Shown here in pieces: positions 5,914 to 12,705 of a stretch of 12,705 nt of DNA (position 1 is the stretch's first letter; each line of letters begins with the position of its first letter). Made by a program: the position numbers and the translations under genes. The DNA is from JBFLVN01 sp040758475. GTDB taxonomy: Bacteria; JAGRBM01. Location: NCBI GenBank assembly GCA_040758475.1, contig JBFLVN010000094.1:1-12705 (forward strand). The letters run 5' to 3'. The notes under the pieces were generated by a model. The model saw only the letters and a list, made by a program, of their open reading frames with translations, had not been told where the DNA came from and searched no databases.

Positions 5914-6432
5914 ATGAAGAAAAGCCTGATGGTTTCGTCTCTGGTTCTCGTCCTCGGGATCGCGGCGACGGTGAGCGCCGGCACCTACGGCGACGCGGGC
6001 TGCGGTCTAGGCTCCATGCTCTGGGGCGAGGGTGGTTTGAAGAGCAAGGTGAATAGCCGCCCCATGCGGGAAATCATGGCCTCGACGACGAACGGCACGT
6101 TCTTCAGCCAGTGCTTCGGCATCACGACCGGCATTTCGAACTGCACGGAGCAGGGCCTCGTGAAGCTCGAACGGGAGCAGGAGATGTTCGTGGAAGTAAA
6201 CCACGACCACATCGCCCGTGACATGGCGGCCGGCGAGGGCGAATTCCTCACGGCCTTCGCCGACGTGCTCGGTTGTGGCGAAGACCTCCACGGCCAGTTC
6301 GCCAGCACGACGAAAGCTCACTATGGAGAGATTTTTGCCTCCGACGCGACGACGCCCGCCGAGACGCTCCAGAGCGTCAAGGGCCTCCTCCGCTCGGACG
6401 CCCAGCTCTCCAAGGGCTGCGCCCGCATCTGA
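5914..6432 (+). CDS. DUF3015 family secreted protein
   Basis: A complete 172-residue protein with a clear Sec signal peptide MKKSLMVSSLVLVLGIAATVSA, cleaved before Gly23. The mature part starts with GDAGCGLGSMLWGEGG and continues with STTNGTFFSQCFGITTGISNC. This is the pattern of the DUF3015 family (GCGLG ... TTNGT ... FGIxxGTxNC), which has no assigned function. The last 90 residues look helical. There are five cysteines in the whole protein (30, 67, 77, 121, 169), which may form disulfides in the periplasm. The start is set by a very strong Shine-Dalgarno at 5901-5908. The next gene on the same strand encodes a DUF4105/Lnb_N protein. From memory these two families often sit side by side in proteobacterial genomes, so they may act together in the envelope. 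A strong intrinsic terminator begins 32 nt after the stop. Confidence 0.92.
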   Translation: MKKSLMVSSLVLVLGIAATVSAGTYGDAGCGLGSMLWGEGGLKSKVNSRPMREIMASTTNGTFFSQCFGITTGISNCTEQGLVKLEREQEMFVEVNHDHIARDMAAGEGEFLTAFADVLGCGEDLHGQFASTTKAHYGEIFASDATTPAETLQSVKGLLRSDAQLSKGCARI

Positions 6433-6464
6433 TTTCCGCTCCTGAATTTGTCCGCTAGTCTCTT

Positions 6465-6504
6465 GCGCCGCCGCTATCCGATGGGATGGCGGCGGTGCTT
6501 TTTT
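6465..6504 (+). terminator. Strong intrinsic terminator ending at the next gene's start codon
   Basis: Arms GCGCCGCCGCTATCC (6465-6479) and GGATGGCGGCGGTGC (6484-6498) pair along all 15 positions (13 Watson-Crick, 2 G-U) around a GATG loop. Six T residues (6499-6504) follow at once. The ATG of the next gene begins at 6505, so the hairpin takes up the whole ribosome-binding region of that gene. Confidence 0.92.
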
Positions 6505-8409
6505 ATGCGCGGCATTTTCGCTTTTTCATTCGTCTTGTTTCTCGCCTCAGCGGCACCCGCGCAGGAAGCCGCCGCGCCTTCCGTGGAAACCCTCCAAGCA
6601 AAGGCGATGGAACTCAAGCCCCACAAAGAACGTTACTGGCATCTTCTCCTTCACTACCGCCGCAACCTCTTCGGCTACTTCCGGAGCGAAGCGGACGGGA
6701 TGGAATTTTTCCTCTCCCCCGAGGGAAGAACCGATCCGGAGGCCGAGCTTCTCGCCACCGTGGCAGCCCTCTTCGAACCCATGCCGGAGAATCCCGAGGC
6801 CGAGCACCCCCGGTGCAAATTCCCCGAGCGCACGCGCTGGGTGATCGAAAAGCTGGAGATTAACGAAGCGGAACTCCCCCCGGTTTCCTGCCCCGTCTTC
6901 GATTCCTGGCTCGCGCGGTTTAATCCGGGGAAAGCTTCGCTCATCTTCGCCACGGCGTACTTGAACAACCCAGCCTCCCTCTACGGGCACACGTTCCTCA
7001 AAATGACCGCCAAGGGGGCGCCCGAGAGCTCGGACGTCCTCTCCTACATCGTGAACTTCGCCGCCACCGTGGATACGGACATCGGCGTCCTCTACGCCTC
7101 CCGGGGGCTTTTTGGCGGATTTGACGGACGGTTTTCCACGGTCCCGTATTATTTAAAAATCCAGGAATACACGAACGTCGAAAACCGCGACCTTTGGGAA
7201 TACCCCCTCGACTTCGATCAAGAGCAAGTGGACCGCATGGCCCGCCACTTGTGGGAACTCGGGCACACTTACTTCGATTACTTTTTTCTCGACGAGAATT
7301 GCTCGTATCACCTGCTCGCCATTCTCGAAATCGCCGACCCGGAAATGGACCTGCGCGGCGAGTTTCCCCTGTGGGCTATTCCGATGGACACCCTCCGGGT
7401 GGCGACAAGAGAGCACGTCGATTTCGGGCAAGCGCGCTTCCGCCCCTCGGATTTCCGCAAATTAAAACAGCTCCGGCAGGAATTAAGCGAAGAAGAGCGG
7501 GAGCTCGTCGAACGCATCGCCGAAGAGCACGGCGAAAACCGCTTCGAGGGGATCGAAAAATTACCCCCCGAGCGCCAGGCCTTCGTGCTCGACACGGCGG
7601 ATTTGTACCTCCGCTACCGGGCTGCCACGGGTAGCGAAGCGGGGGACACGGGGAAAAAATCCGACCGGAAAATCCTCCTCCGCCGCAGCCGGATCGAGGC
7701 GAAGTACGAGCCCGTCCAAATCGAACGCCCCCCGCGCCCGGACCTGGCCCACGAGGGGCAGCGCTTTTCCCTGGGCGGTGGTGCCACGCGAAGCGATTCC
7801 TTCGAGGAACTTACTTTCCGCGCGGCGTTCCACGATTTCCTGGGTCCCCCCGAGGGCTTCGAGCGGGGAAGCGAGATCGAGATGCTCGGCGTGCGCCTGC
7901 GCGTCGCCAACGAGGCGGAGGAATTCACCGTCGAGCACTTCGGCCTCGCCCGGATTTTCTCCCTCTGGCCCGCCGATCCCTGGTCGTTCCGCTTTTCCTG
8001 GGAGGCGAGTTTGGAAGGAAACCTCCCCCGGGAAGTGGGGTGCCGGGAGATGCGCTGCTTCGCCGCGGGGGCCCTCATCGGCGGAGGACTTGCCGCCGGG
8101 ACGCAGTTCTGGCGGAGCGAGCTCTTCTACCTCCTGGCCGAAGCCCAGGCGGAGGGGGGCGCGGGATTCAAGGACAATTACCGCCTGGGCCCCGCCGTGC
8201 GGGGCGGGGCGGTCGTGGAGCTTTTCTCCTGGTGGCGCGTCCTGGGGGAGGGGCGCTACTTCTATCCCGCCCTCGGGGACGAGGTGGATTTCTGGGAAGT
8301 GCGGGCCGAGCAGAGCTTCTCCCTCCACCGGAACGTGGAACTGCGTGCTGCCGGGATCACGGGCACCCGGCCCGACGAAATCTCGGGCGGCTTCTACTTC
8401 TACTTTTAG
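6505..8409 (+). CDS. DUF4105 / Lnb_N-type periplasmic thiol-enzyme domain with putative C-terminal outer-membrane beta-barrel
   Basis: From ATG 6505 the protein has 634 residues and opens with a signal peptide, MRGIFAFSFVLFLASAAPAQ. In-frame ATG 6481 (in the terminator loop) and TTG 6448 have no Shine-Dalgarno; ATG 6505 has only GGTG 7 nt upstream. Residues about 30-95 form the usual helical N-terminal part (RYWHLLLHY ... FFLSPEGRTDPEAEL). Residues about 125-320 are the DUF4105/Lnb_N domain, with SLYGHTF (His162) and DENCSYHLL (Cys266, His269), a likely Cys/His pair. The Bacteroides Lnb protein with this domain acts in lipoprotein N-acylation; whether this one does is inference. Residues about 415-634 are rich in alternating strands and end GGFYFYF, an aromatic C-terminus typical of BAM-inserted barrels. 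It follows the DUF3015 gene, and its stop overlaps that of the convergent cupredoxin gene by 4 bp. Confidence 0.88.
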   Translation: MRGIFAFSFVLFLASAAPAQEAAAPSVETLQAKAMELKPHKERYWHLLLHYRRNLFGYFRSEADGMEFFLSPEGRTDPEAELLATVAALFEPMPENPEAEHPRCKFPERTRWVIEKLEINEAELPPVSCPVFDSWLARFNPGKASLIFATAYLNNPASLYGHTFLKMTAKGAPESSDVLSYIVNFAATVDTDIGVLYASRGLFGGFDGRFSTVPYYLKIQEYTNVENRDLWEYPLDFDQEQVDRMARHLWELGHTYFDYFFLDENCSYHLLAILEIADPEMDLRGEFPLWAIPMDTLRVATREHVDFGQARFRPSDFRKLKQLRQELSEEERELVERIAEEHGENRFEGIEKLPPERQAFVLDTADLYLRYRAATGSEAGDTGKKSDRKILLRRSRIEAKYEPVQIERPPRPDLAHEGQRFSLGGGATRSDSFEELTFRAAFHDFLGPPEGFERGSEIEMLGVRLRVANEAEEFTVEHFGLARIFSLWPADPWSFRFSWEASLEGNLPREVGCREMRCFAAGALIGGGLAAGTQFWRSELFYLLAEAQAEGGAGFKDNYRLGPAVRGGAVVELFSWWRVLGEGRYFYPALGDEVDFWEVRAEQSFSLHRNVELRAAGITGTRPDEISGGFYFYF

Positions 8410-9944
8410 GGCGTGTAGTTCACGTCACCGCGCATGGAGGTGCTGTGAATGCCGCAGCGGTACATGTCGGTGGCGGCCACGAAGGACGCCGACGCGGTAA
8501 AGCGCACGGTCGCCCCCGTCGTCTCGACCCAGCCAATCGTCCCATCACCTTCGAGGCTTCCGATGACACCCAGTTCCTGGCTCAAAAGGACCGTATCGGG
8601 GGCGCCGCCGGTGATGAATTCGAGGGGATGCTCCGACGCTCCGGAGGAATTGACGATCTCGTAGCGCGTCCCTTCCGTGAGGGTGACGGTCTGGTTCTCA
8701 AGTTCGGAACCGATGATGTCCGAAAAAGTAGAAGGCGTGACCGACGTCCAATTGAAATAGAAAGTCTCGAAGATGTCGTGAACGCCGCTGACCTGCAGGC
8801 GCACCGCCGGCGTGCCGGCGGCGACGGTCACGCCGAAGGCCGAACGGAAGAGATTGGCCAGGCCGTCTTCGAGGACCGCATCCGTTCCCGGCTCGAAAGT
8901 GCCCGCCACCCCCGCGTCGGCGTGGAGCTGCGCGTGGAGCGTCTCGCCGCTCACGGCGGCGCGGGTCAGTTCGACTTCTTCATTCTCGTAACTTCCGGCC
9001 GCCAGAAGGGCAGCCCCAATCCGGTTGTTCGGATTTCCCCCGCCGTCGTCGTCGTAGACGGCGATCCAGGTGGGCCCCACGGCCGCCACCCCGGCGATGG
9101 TGACGATGGTGGAGAGCTCGGAGAGCGTCTGGTCTTCCGTGCGGATGCCCGCCCCCACGAAGCCCCGCATGGCGGCCTGCTGCGTGCTGGCCCAATAGCC
9201 CGTGAGGCTGTCTTCGAGCGTCGCGGTAAAAGTGAAGCGGAGGGTCCCGTTCCCGTCGTCCTCCCAATCGATCCCCCCGTCGGCTTCGAGCGTGCCCGCC
9301 CCCGCTTCGGAGAGGAGCACGATCGAATCGGCCAAGTTGACGAGCTCGAAGGGGGCCGTACCGGTGCCCGAATTGACGATCTCGTACCGGTAGCCGGTTT
9401 CGAGAAAAAGGGTTTCGTTGTTCGGCTCGGACCCGAGAGTGTTTTCGAGGGAGGGAGGCTCGACGGAGGACCATTGGTAGAAAGCCGTGCCGCTGGCCGT
9501 AAGGTTCAGGCGCACGTCGGGGATTCCCGCCGTGACCGTGGCGGTGAAGGAAACGGCGACCGGGTTCCCTTCGGCGTCTTCCAAAGGAAGGTCCGTCAGG
9601 GGTTCAAAAGTCCCCGCCACGCCCGCGTCTTCGTGCAGGACGGCGTGCAGGGTTTCCCCGTCCAAGGCCGGGCGGTCGAGTCCCACGGCGAGGTCCGCAA
9701 AAGCCCCCGCCGGGCGGGCGAGCTGGCCCACCGGGTCCCCGGGGTCTCCGGCGTCGTCCTCATGGATCACCACCCACCCGGCTTGGGGGAGGGCACCCGC
9801 CTCGACCACCACCAGGGTGGTGAGGTCCGCAAGGGTCTGGTCGCTGGCCGTGATGAACGGGGCGACGGAATCGCCGCCGCACGCCCGGAACACGAAAAAA
9901 GCCAGGACCAGGACGAGAAAGCTTCCCACCGAAATACGCTTCAT
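8406..9944 (-). CDS. Exported tandem DUF7282-like / cupredoxin-like protein, only the second copper site intact
   Basis: The protein has 512 residues from ATG 9944, chosen over ATG 9965 because GGAGAG (9951-9956) lies 6 nt upstream. The signal MKRISVGSFLVLVLAFFVFRACGG ends in a possible but atypical lipobox (Cys22, Arg at -2). The rest is an A-B-A-B duplication. A1 (about 30-138) and A2 (about 267-376) share SDQTL/EDQTL, GETLHAxLHxDAGVAGTFEPxTD and resemble DUF7282. B1 (about 140-263) and B2 (about 377-512) share RYEIVNS and a closing MRG. B2 carries a type 1 copper pattern: His439 in EHPLEF, then YRCGIHSTSM with Cys497, His500 and Met504. In B1 the matching segment is YWASTQQAAM: Cys is Ala252, His is Gln255 and only Met259 remains. 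B1 has no Cys or His at all. Electron transfer or copper handling in the periplasm is inferred. The stop overlaps the preceding convergent gene. Confidence 0.82.
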   Translation of the reverse strand: MKRISVGSFLVLVLAFFVFRACGGDSVAPFITASDQTLADLTTLVVVEAGALPQAGWVVIHEDDAGDPGDPVGQLARPAGAFADLAVGLDRPALDGETLHAVLHEDAGVAGTFEPLTDLPLEDAEGNPVAVSFTATVTAGIPDVRLNLTASGTAFYQWSSVEPPSLENTLGSEPNNETLFLETGYRYEIVNSGTGTAPFELVNLADSIVLLSEAGAGTLEADGGIDWEDDGNGTLRFTFTATLEDSLTGYWASTQQAAMRGFVGAGIRTEDQTLSELSTIVTIAGVAAVGPTWIAVYDDDGGGNPNNRIGAALLAAGSYENEEVELTRAAVSGETLHAQLHADAGVAGTFEPGTDAVLEDGLANLFRSAFGVTVAAGTPAVRLQVSGVHDIFETFYFNWTSVTPSTFSDIIGSELENQTVTLTEGTRYEIVNSSGASEHPLEFITGGAPDTVLLSQELGVIGSLEGDGTIGWVETTGATVRFTASASFVAATDMYRCGIHSTSMRGDVNYTP

Positions 9945-9950
9945 GAAGGT

Positions 9951-9956
9951 CTCTCC
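9951..9956 (-). promoter_or_regulatory. Shine-Dalgarno that sets the cupredoxin protein start
   Basis: The minus strand reads GGAGAG, then ACCTTC, then ATG at 9944. The upstream ATG at 9965 has no comparable site and would add seven residues before the lysine-rich signal start. Confidence 0.7.
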
Positions 9957-9974
9957 GCTTTCCACTCAGGCCCG

Positions 9975-10004
9975 ATTATGGGCCGCCCAAGGGCCGCCGC
10001 GCAA
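9975..10004 (-). promoter_or_regulatory. Predicted promoter of the cupredoxin-like gene
   Basis: On the minus strand the -35 is TTGCGC (10004-9999), the spacer is 18 bp, and the -10 is CATAAT (9980-9975), a close match to consensus. Transcription would start near 9968, about 24 nt before the ATG. Confidence 0.5.
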
Positions 10005-10016
10005 AGCACCTTGCGC
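9999..10016. repeat. Inverted repeat joining two divergent -35 elements
   Basis: GCGCAA (9999-10004), six bases, TTGCGC (10011-10016): exact inverted arms. Each arm reads TTGCGC in the direction of the gene it faces and lies 18 bp from a candidate -10, so the repeat is either a back-to-back promoter pair or a regulator site between the cupredoxin gene and valS. Confidence 0.5.
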
Positions 10017-10040
10017 CCGCGGGAGCGGGCACGCTATGGA
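10011..10040 (+). promoter_or_regulatory. Candidate promoter of valS
   Basis: The -35 is TTGCGC (10011-10016), the spacer is 18 bp, and the -10 is TATGGA (10035-10040). Transcription would start near 10047, leaving a leader of only about 14 nt, too short for a T-box. The spacer includes the stem GCCCGC/GCGGGC. The -10 is imperfect. Confidence 0.35.
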
Positions 10041-10060
10041 CGCCCCGCCGGTTGGTACAA

Positions 10061-12700
10061 ATGCCCCGCGAAGAACTACCCAAGAGCTACGATTTCGTCC
10101 CCGTCGAAGGGCGCTGGTACGAGGAGTGGGAAAAGGCCGGCCTCTTCAAGGCTGACCCCGCCGCTTCCGGCGATCCCTTCTGCATCGTGATCCCGCCGCC
10201 GAACGTGACCGGCCAGCTCCACATGGGGCATGCCCTCAACAACACGCTCCAGGACATTTTGTGCCGCTTCGAGCGGATGCGCGGAAAGAACGTTCTTTGG
10301 ATTCCTGGAACCGACCACGCGGGGATCGCGACCCAGGCGGTCGTCGAACGGGAATTAAAAAAGCAGGGAAAAACGCGCCTCCAGATCGGGCGCGAGGAAT
10401 TTGTGAAGCACGTCTGGGGCTGGCGCGAGGAATACGGCGAGCGGATTCTCGTGCAACTGCGGCGTCTCGGGTCTTCCTGCGATTGGACTCGCACCCGCTT
10501 TACCTTGGACGAAGGCCTCTCCCGCGCCGTGCGGGAAGTTTTCGTCCGCCTTTATAAGGAAGGCCTCCTTTATAAAGGGAAATACATGGTGAACTGGTCC
10601 CCCCTCTCGCGGACGGCCATCAGCGACCTCGAAGTCGAGTACCGGGAAACCAAGGGCCACCTCTGGCACATTCGCTATCCCCTCAAGGGCGAAGCGGGGA
10701 AATTCCTCACCGTCGCCACGACGCGGCCCGAGACCATGCTCGGGGATACGGCCGTGGCCGTGAATCCCGGCGACGAGCGCTATACGGGCCTCGTCGGGAA
10801 GACTTTGATCCTCCCGCTCCTAAAGCGCGAAATCCCAATCATCGCCGATTCCTTCGTGGACCCGGCCTTCGGGTCGGGCGCCGTCAAAGTGACGCCCGCC
10901 CACGATCCCAACGACTACCAGATGGGAAAGCGCCACAACCTCCCCCTCGTCCAGGTGATCGGGGAAGACGGACACATTACCAAAGATGGCGGCCCCTACG
11001 CCGGCCTCGACCGCTTCAAGGCGCGGGAGAAAGTGGTCGAAGACCTGCAAGCGCAGGAGCTTCTCGAAAAAACCGAAGACCACACCCACCGCGTGGGCTT
11101 TTCCCAGCGCTCGGGTGAGCCCATCGAGCCCCTCGTCTCGGATCAGTGGTTCGTTAAAACGAAACCGCTCGCGGAAGTGGCCCTCGGGGCCGTGCGTTCG
11201 GGAAAAACCAAGTTCTATCCGAAAAATTGGGAACGCACGTACTTCGACTGGCTCGAAAACATCGAGGACTGGTGCGTCTCCCGCCAGCTCTGGTGGGGCC
11301 ATCAGATTCCGGCGTGGTACTGCGACAAAGGCCACGTGACCGTTTCGACGCAGGACGCCAAGAAGTGCGAAACCTGCGGGTCCACGAATTTAAAGCAAGA
11401 CGAGGACGTTCTCGACACCTGGTTCAGCTCGGCCCTCTGGCCTTTTTCCACCTTGGGCTGGCCCGATGGCGGAAGCGCCGATCTCAAAAAGTGGTATCCC
11501 ACGAGCGTGCTCGTTACCGGCTTCGACATCATCTTCTTCTGGGTGGCCCGCATGATGATGATGGGCTGCAAGTTCATGGGGGAAGTCCCCTTCAAGGACG
11601 TCTACATCCACGCCCTCGTCCGCGACGAACAGGGCCAGAAGATGAGCAAATCCAAGGGGAACGTGATCGACCCCGTGGACATCATGAACGAGTACGGGAC
11701 CGATTCCTTCCGCTTCACGCTTGCCGCTATGGCGGCCCAGGGGCGGGACGTAAAACTCTCTTACGCCCGGATCGACGGCTACAAGAAGTTCGTCAACAAA
11801 CTCTGGAACGCCGCGCGCTTCGCGATGATGAACCTGGGCGACGAACCCCTCGCGGCGGAAAAGAGCGCTTCGAGCTCGGCCGTGGACAAGTGGATTCTCT
11901 CGGAGGCGGCCAAGACCGTCACCGAAGCCACGCGGGCCCTTGAAGCCTACGAGTTCGACAAGGCAGCCACGGCGGCCTACCACTTCGCCTGGCACACCTT
12001 CTGCGATTGGTACCTGGAACTCGCCAAATCGGACCTCTCCGGAAACAACGGCCCCGACAAGCAACGCGCGGCTCGGATGACTCTGACCCAGGTGCTCGAC
12101 GTGCTCCTGCGCGTCCTCCACCCCTTCGTCCCGTTCGTGACGGAGGAGATATCTTCCAAGCTCGCGGCCCGAAACGGCTTCCTCATGAAAAGCGCCTGGC
12201 CCACGGCCGCCGAGATTTCGGCGGACACGCAGGCGGCGGAGGCGTTCGGAAAAGTGGTGGAGGCCATCGCCGCCGTCCGGAGCGTCCGCGGAGAATTAGG
12301 CGTAAAACCCTCGGCCAAGGTCCATTTGTGGTGGAGCGGGGAGGGCGCCAAAGCGCTCTCTCCTTATAAGGAGCATTTCTCCCGCCTCGCCGGGGTTTCG
12401 GAATTTCACGATGCCTCGGAGGGCCGCCCGCCCCAGTCGGCGGCGATTGCCGAGCCCTTCGAGCTTTTCGTGACCTTCCCCGAAGGTCTCGACGTGGTGG
12501 CCGAAAAAGCCCGGCTCGAAAAAGCCAAGAAGAAAAACGCCGAAGAACTCGCCCGCGTGGACAAGAAGCTCTCCAACGAGAATTTCAAAAAGAACGCGCC
12601 CGAAGAAGAAGTCGAAAAGCAGGAAGAGATTTTGGCCGAGCTGCGAGCAGAGCGGGAAAAATTAGAGGCCGCGTGGAAGATCGTCAGCGCGATGGGATGA
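10061..12700 (+). CDS. valS: Valyl-tRNA synthetase
   Basis: A complete class I aminoacyl-tRNA synthetase of 879 residues, the normal bacterial length. It activates valine with ATP and charges tRNA-Val, with an editing domain that removes mischarged threonine. Motifs: PPPNVTGQLHMGH (HIGH motif as HMGH, 54-57), WIPGTDHAGIATQ, the editing-domain signature TTRPETMLGDTAV (from 220), a probable zinc knuckle with Cys421, Cys436 and Cys439, LDTWFSSALWP, and KMSKS (527-531). An anticodon-binding helical domain follows (about 610-760). The C-terminal lysine- and glutamate-rich coiled coil (about 806-879) is the tRNA-binding arm typical of bacterial ValRS. I prefer ATG 10061 over an in-frame TTG at 10052. 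The Shine-Dalgarno is weak (GGTTGG). The stop is 5 bases before the window end, so nothing downstream can be judged. The upstream gene is divergent. Confidence 0.98.
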   Translation: MPREELPKSYDFVPVEGRWYEEWEKAGLFKADPAASGDPFCIVIPPPNVTGQLHMGHALNNTLQDILCRFERMRGKNVLWIPGTDHAGIATQAVVERELKKQGKTRLQIGREEFVKHVWGWREEYGERILVQLRRLGSSCDWTRTRFTLDEGLSRAVREVFVRLYKEGLLYKGKYMVNWSPLSRTAISDLEVEYRETKGHLWHIRYPLKGEAGKFLTVATTRPETMLGDTAVAVNPGDERYTGLVGKTLILPLLKREIPIIADSFVDPAFGSGAVKVTPAHDPNDYQMGKRHNLPLVQVIGEDGHITKDGGPYAGLDRFKAREKVVEDLQAQELLEKTEDHTHRVGFSQRSGEPIEPLVSDQWFVKTKPLAEVALGAVRSGKTKFYPKNWERTYFDWLENIEDWCVSRQLWWGHQIPAWYCDKGHVTVSTQDAKKCETCGSTNLKQDEDVLDTWFSSALWPFSTLGWPDGGSADLKKWYPTSVLVTGFDIIFFWVARMMMMGCKFMGEVPFKDVYIHALVRDEQGQKMSKSKGNVIDPVDIMNEYGTDSFRFTLAAMAAQGRDVKLSYARIDGYKKFVNKLWNAARFAMMNLGDEPLAAEKSASSSAVDKWILSEAAKTVTEATRALEAYEFDKAATAAYHFAWHTFCDWYLELAKSDLSGNNGPDKQRAARMTLTQVLDVLLRVLHPFVPFVTEEISSKLAARNGFLMKSAWPTAAEISADTQAAEAFGKVVEAIAAVRSVRGELGVKPSAKVHLWWSGEGAKALSPYKEHFSRLAGVSEFHDASEGRPPQSAAIAEPFELFVTFPEGLDVVAEKARLEKAKKKNAEELARVDKKLSNENFKKNAPEEEVEKQEEILAELRAEREKLEAAWKIVSAMG

Positions 12701-12705
12701 CAATT

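Noticed and set aside
4859..5917. A 352-codon plus-strand open frame opposite the flavoenzyme gene
   Set aside because: The opposite strand carries all nitronate monooxygenase motifs, while this translation has none and runs through the palindrome and promoter region.
6448..6504. Earlier starts (TTG 6448 or ATG 6481) for the Lnb_N gene
   Set aside because: Neither has a Shine-Dalgarno, and both lie in or before the terminator hairpin. ATG 6505 gives a compact signal peptide. ATG 6481 cannot be fully excluded.
9945..10060. T-box or other riboswitch before valS
   Set aside because: The predicted leader is about 14 nt and the whole gap is about 115 bp, with no T-box core or antiterminator structure visible.
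8040..10190. A 716-codon plus-strand open frame across the cupredoxin gene
   Set aside because: It lies antisense to the well-supported duplicated cupredoxin protein and in another frame of the Lnb_N gene. The translation is Arg/Gly/Pro-rich with no family motif. Such frames are a by-product of GC-rich codon use.
1..12705. CRISPR arrays, insertion sequences, prophage genes, tRNA or rRNA genes
   Set aside because: No regularly spaced repeats, transposase or integrase motifs, or cloverleaf-like sequences were seen in the short intergenic gaps.

Overview
This is a GC-rich chromosomal window from a diderm (Gram-negative-type) bacterium. The reasons are a secreted protein with a C-terminal outer-membrane beta-barrel, several Sec or lipoprotein signal peptides, a Tat-like motif, MreB and a bacterial-type ValRS. 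No mobile element, phage gene, tRNA, rRNA or CRISPR array is visible. The lineage cannot be fixed from the sequence. A deltaproteobacterial-grade or candidate-phylum genome is a guess from the gene mix.

Layout from left to right: (1) a minus-strand secreted protein of unknown function, open at the left edge (1-1181); (2) mreB on plus (1356-2387), standing alone without mreC/mreD beside it; (3) a convergent PLP enzyme of the ACC deaminase/D-cysteine desulfhydrase family on minus (2484-3551), with an inverted repeat between it and mreB; (4) a membrane-anchored metallophosphoesterase on plus (3597-4838), divergent from gene 3 and sharing an AT-rich promoter core with it; (5) a nitronate monooxygenase-family flavoenzyme on minus (4844-5743), with a perfect palindromic operator candidate at its predicted promoter; (6) a DUF3015 secreted protein (5914-6432) and (7) a DUF4105/Lnb_N-type protein with a putative C-terminal beta-barrel (6505-8409), both on plus and separated by a strong intrinsic terminator that ends exactly at the start codon of gene 7; (8) a minus-strand exported protein built as a duplicated two-domain unit, with an intact cupredoxin-like copper site only in the second copy (8406-9944); (9) valS on plus (10061-12700).

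The genome is compact here. Two convergent pairs meet with a 5-bp gap (genes 4/5) or a 4-bp overlap (genes 7/8), and no intergap exceeds about 175 bp. The functions are mixed: cell shape, translation, small-molecule enzymes and envelope proteins. Only the DUF3015-Lnb_N pair looks like a functional cassette. No complete novel defence or biosynthetic system is visible. The observations most worth following are the envelope cassette with its terminator-at-start arrangement, the duplicated cupredoxin protein with one dead copper site, the operator palindrome, and the apparently leaderless bidirectional promoter.
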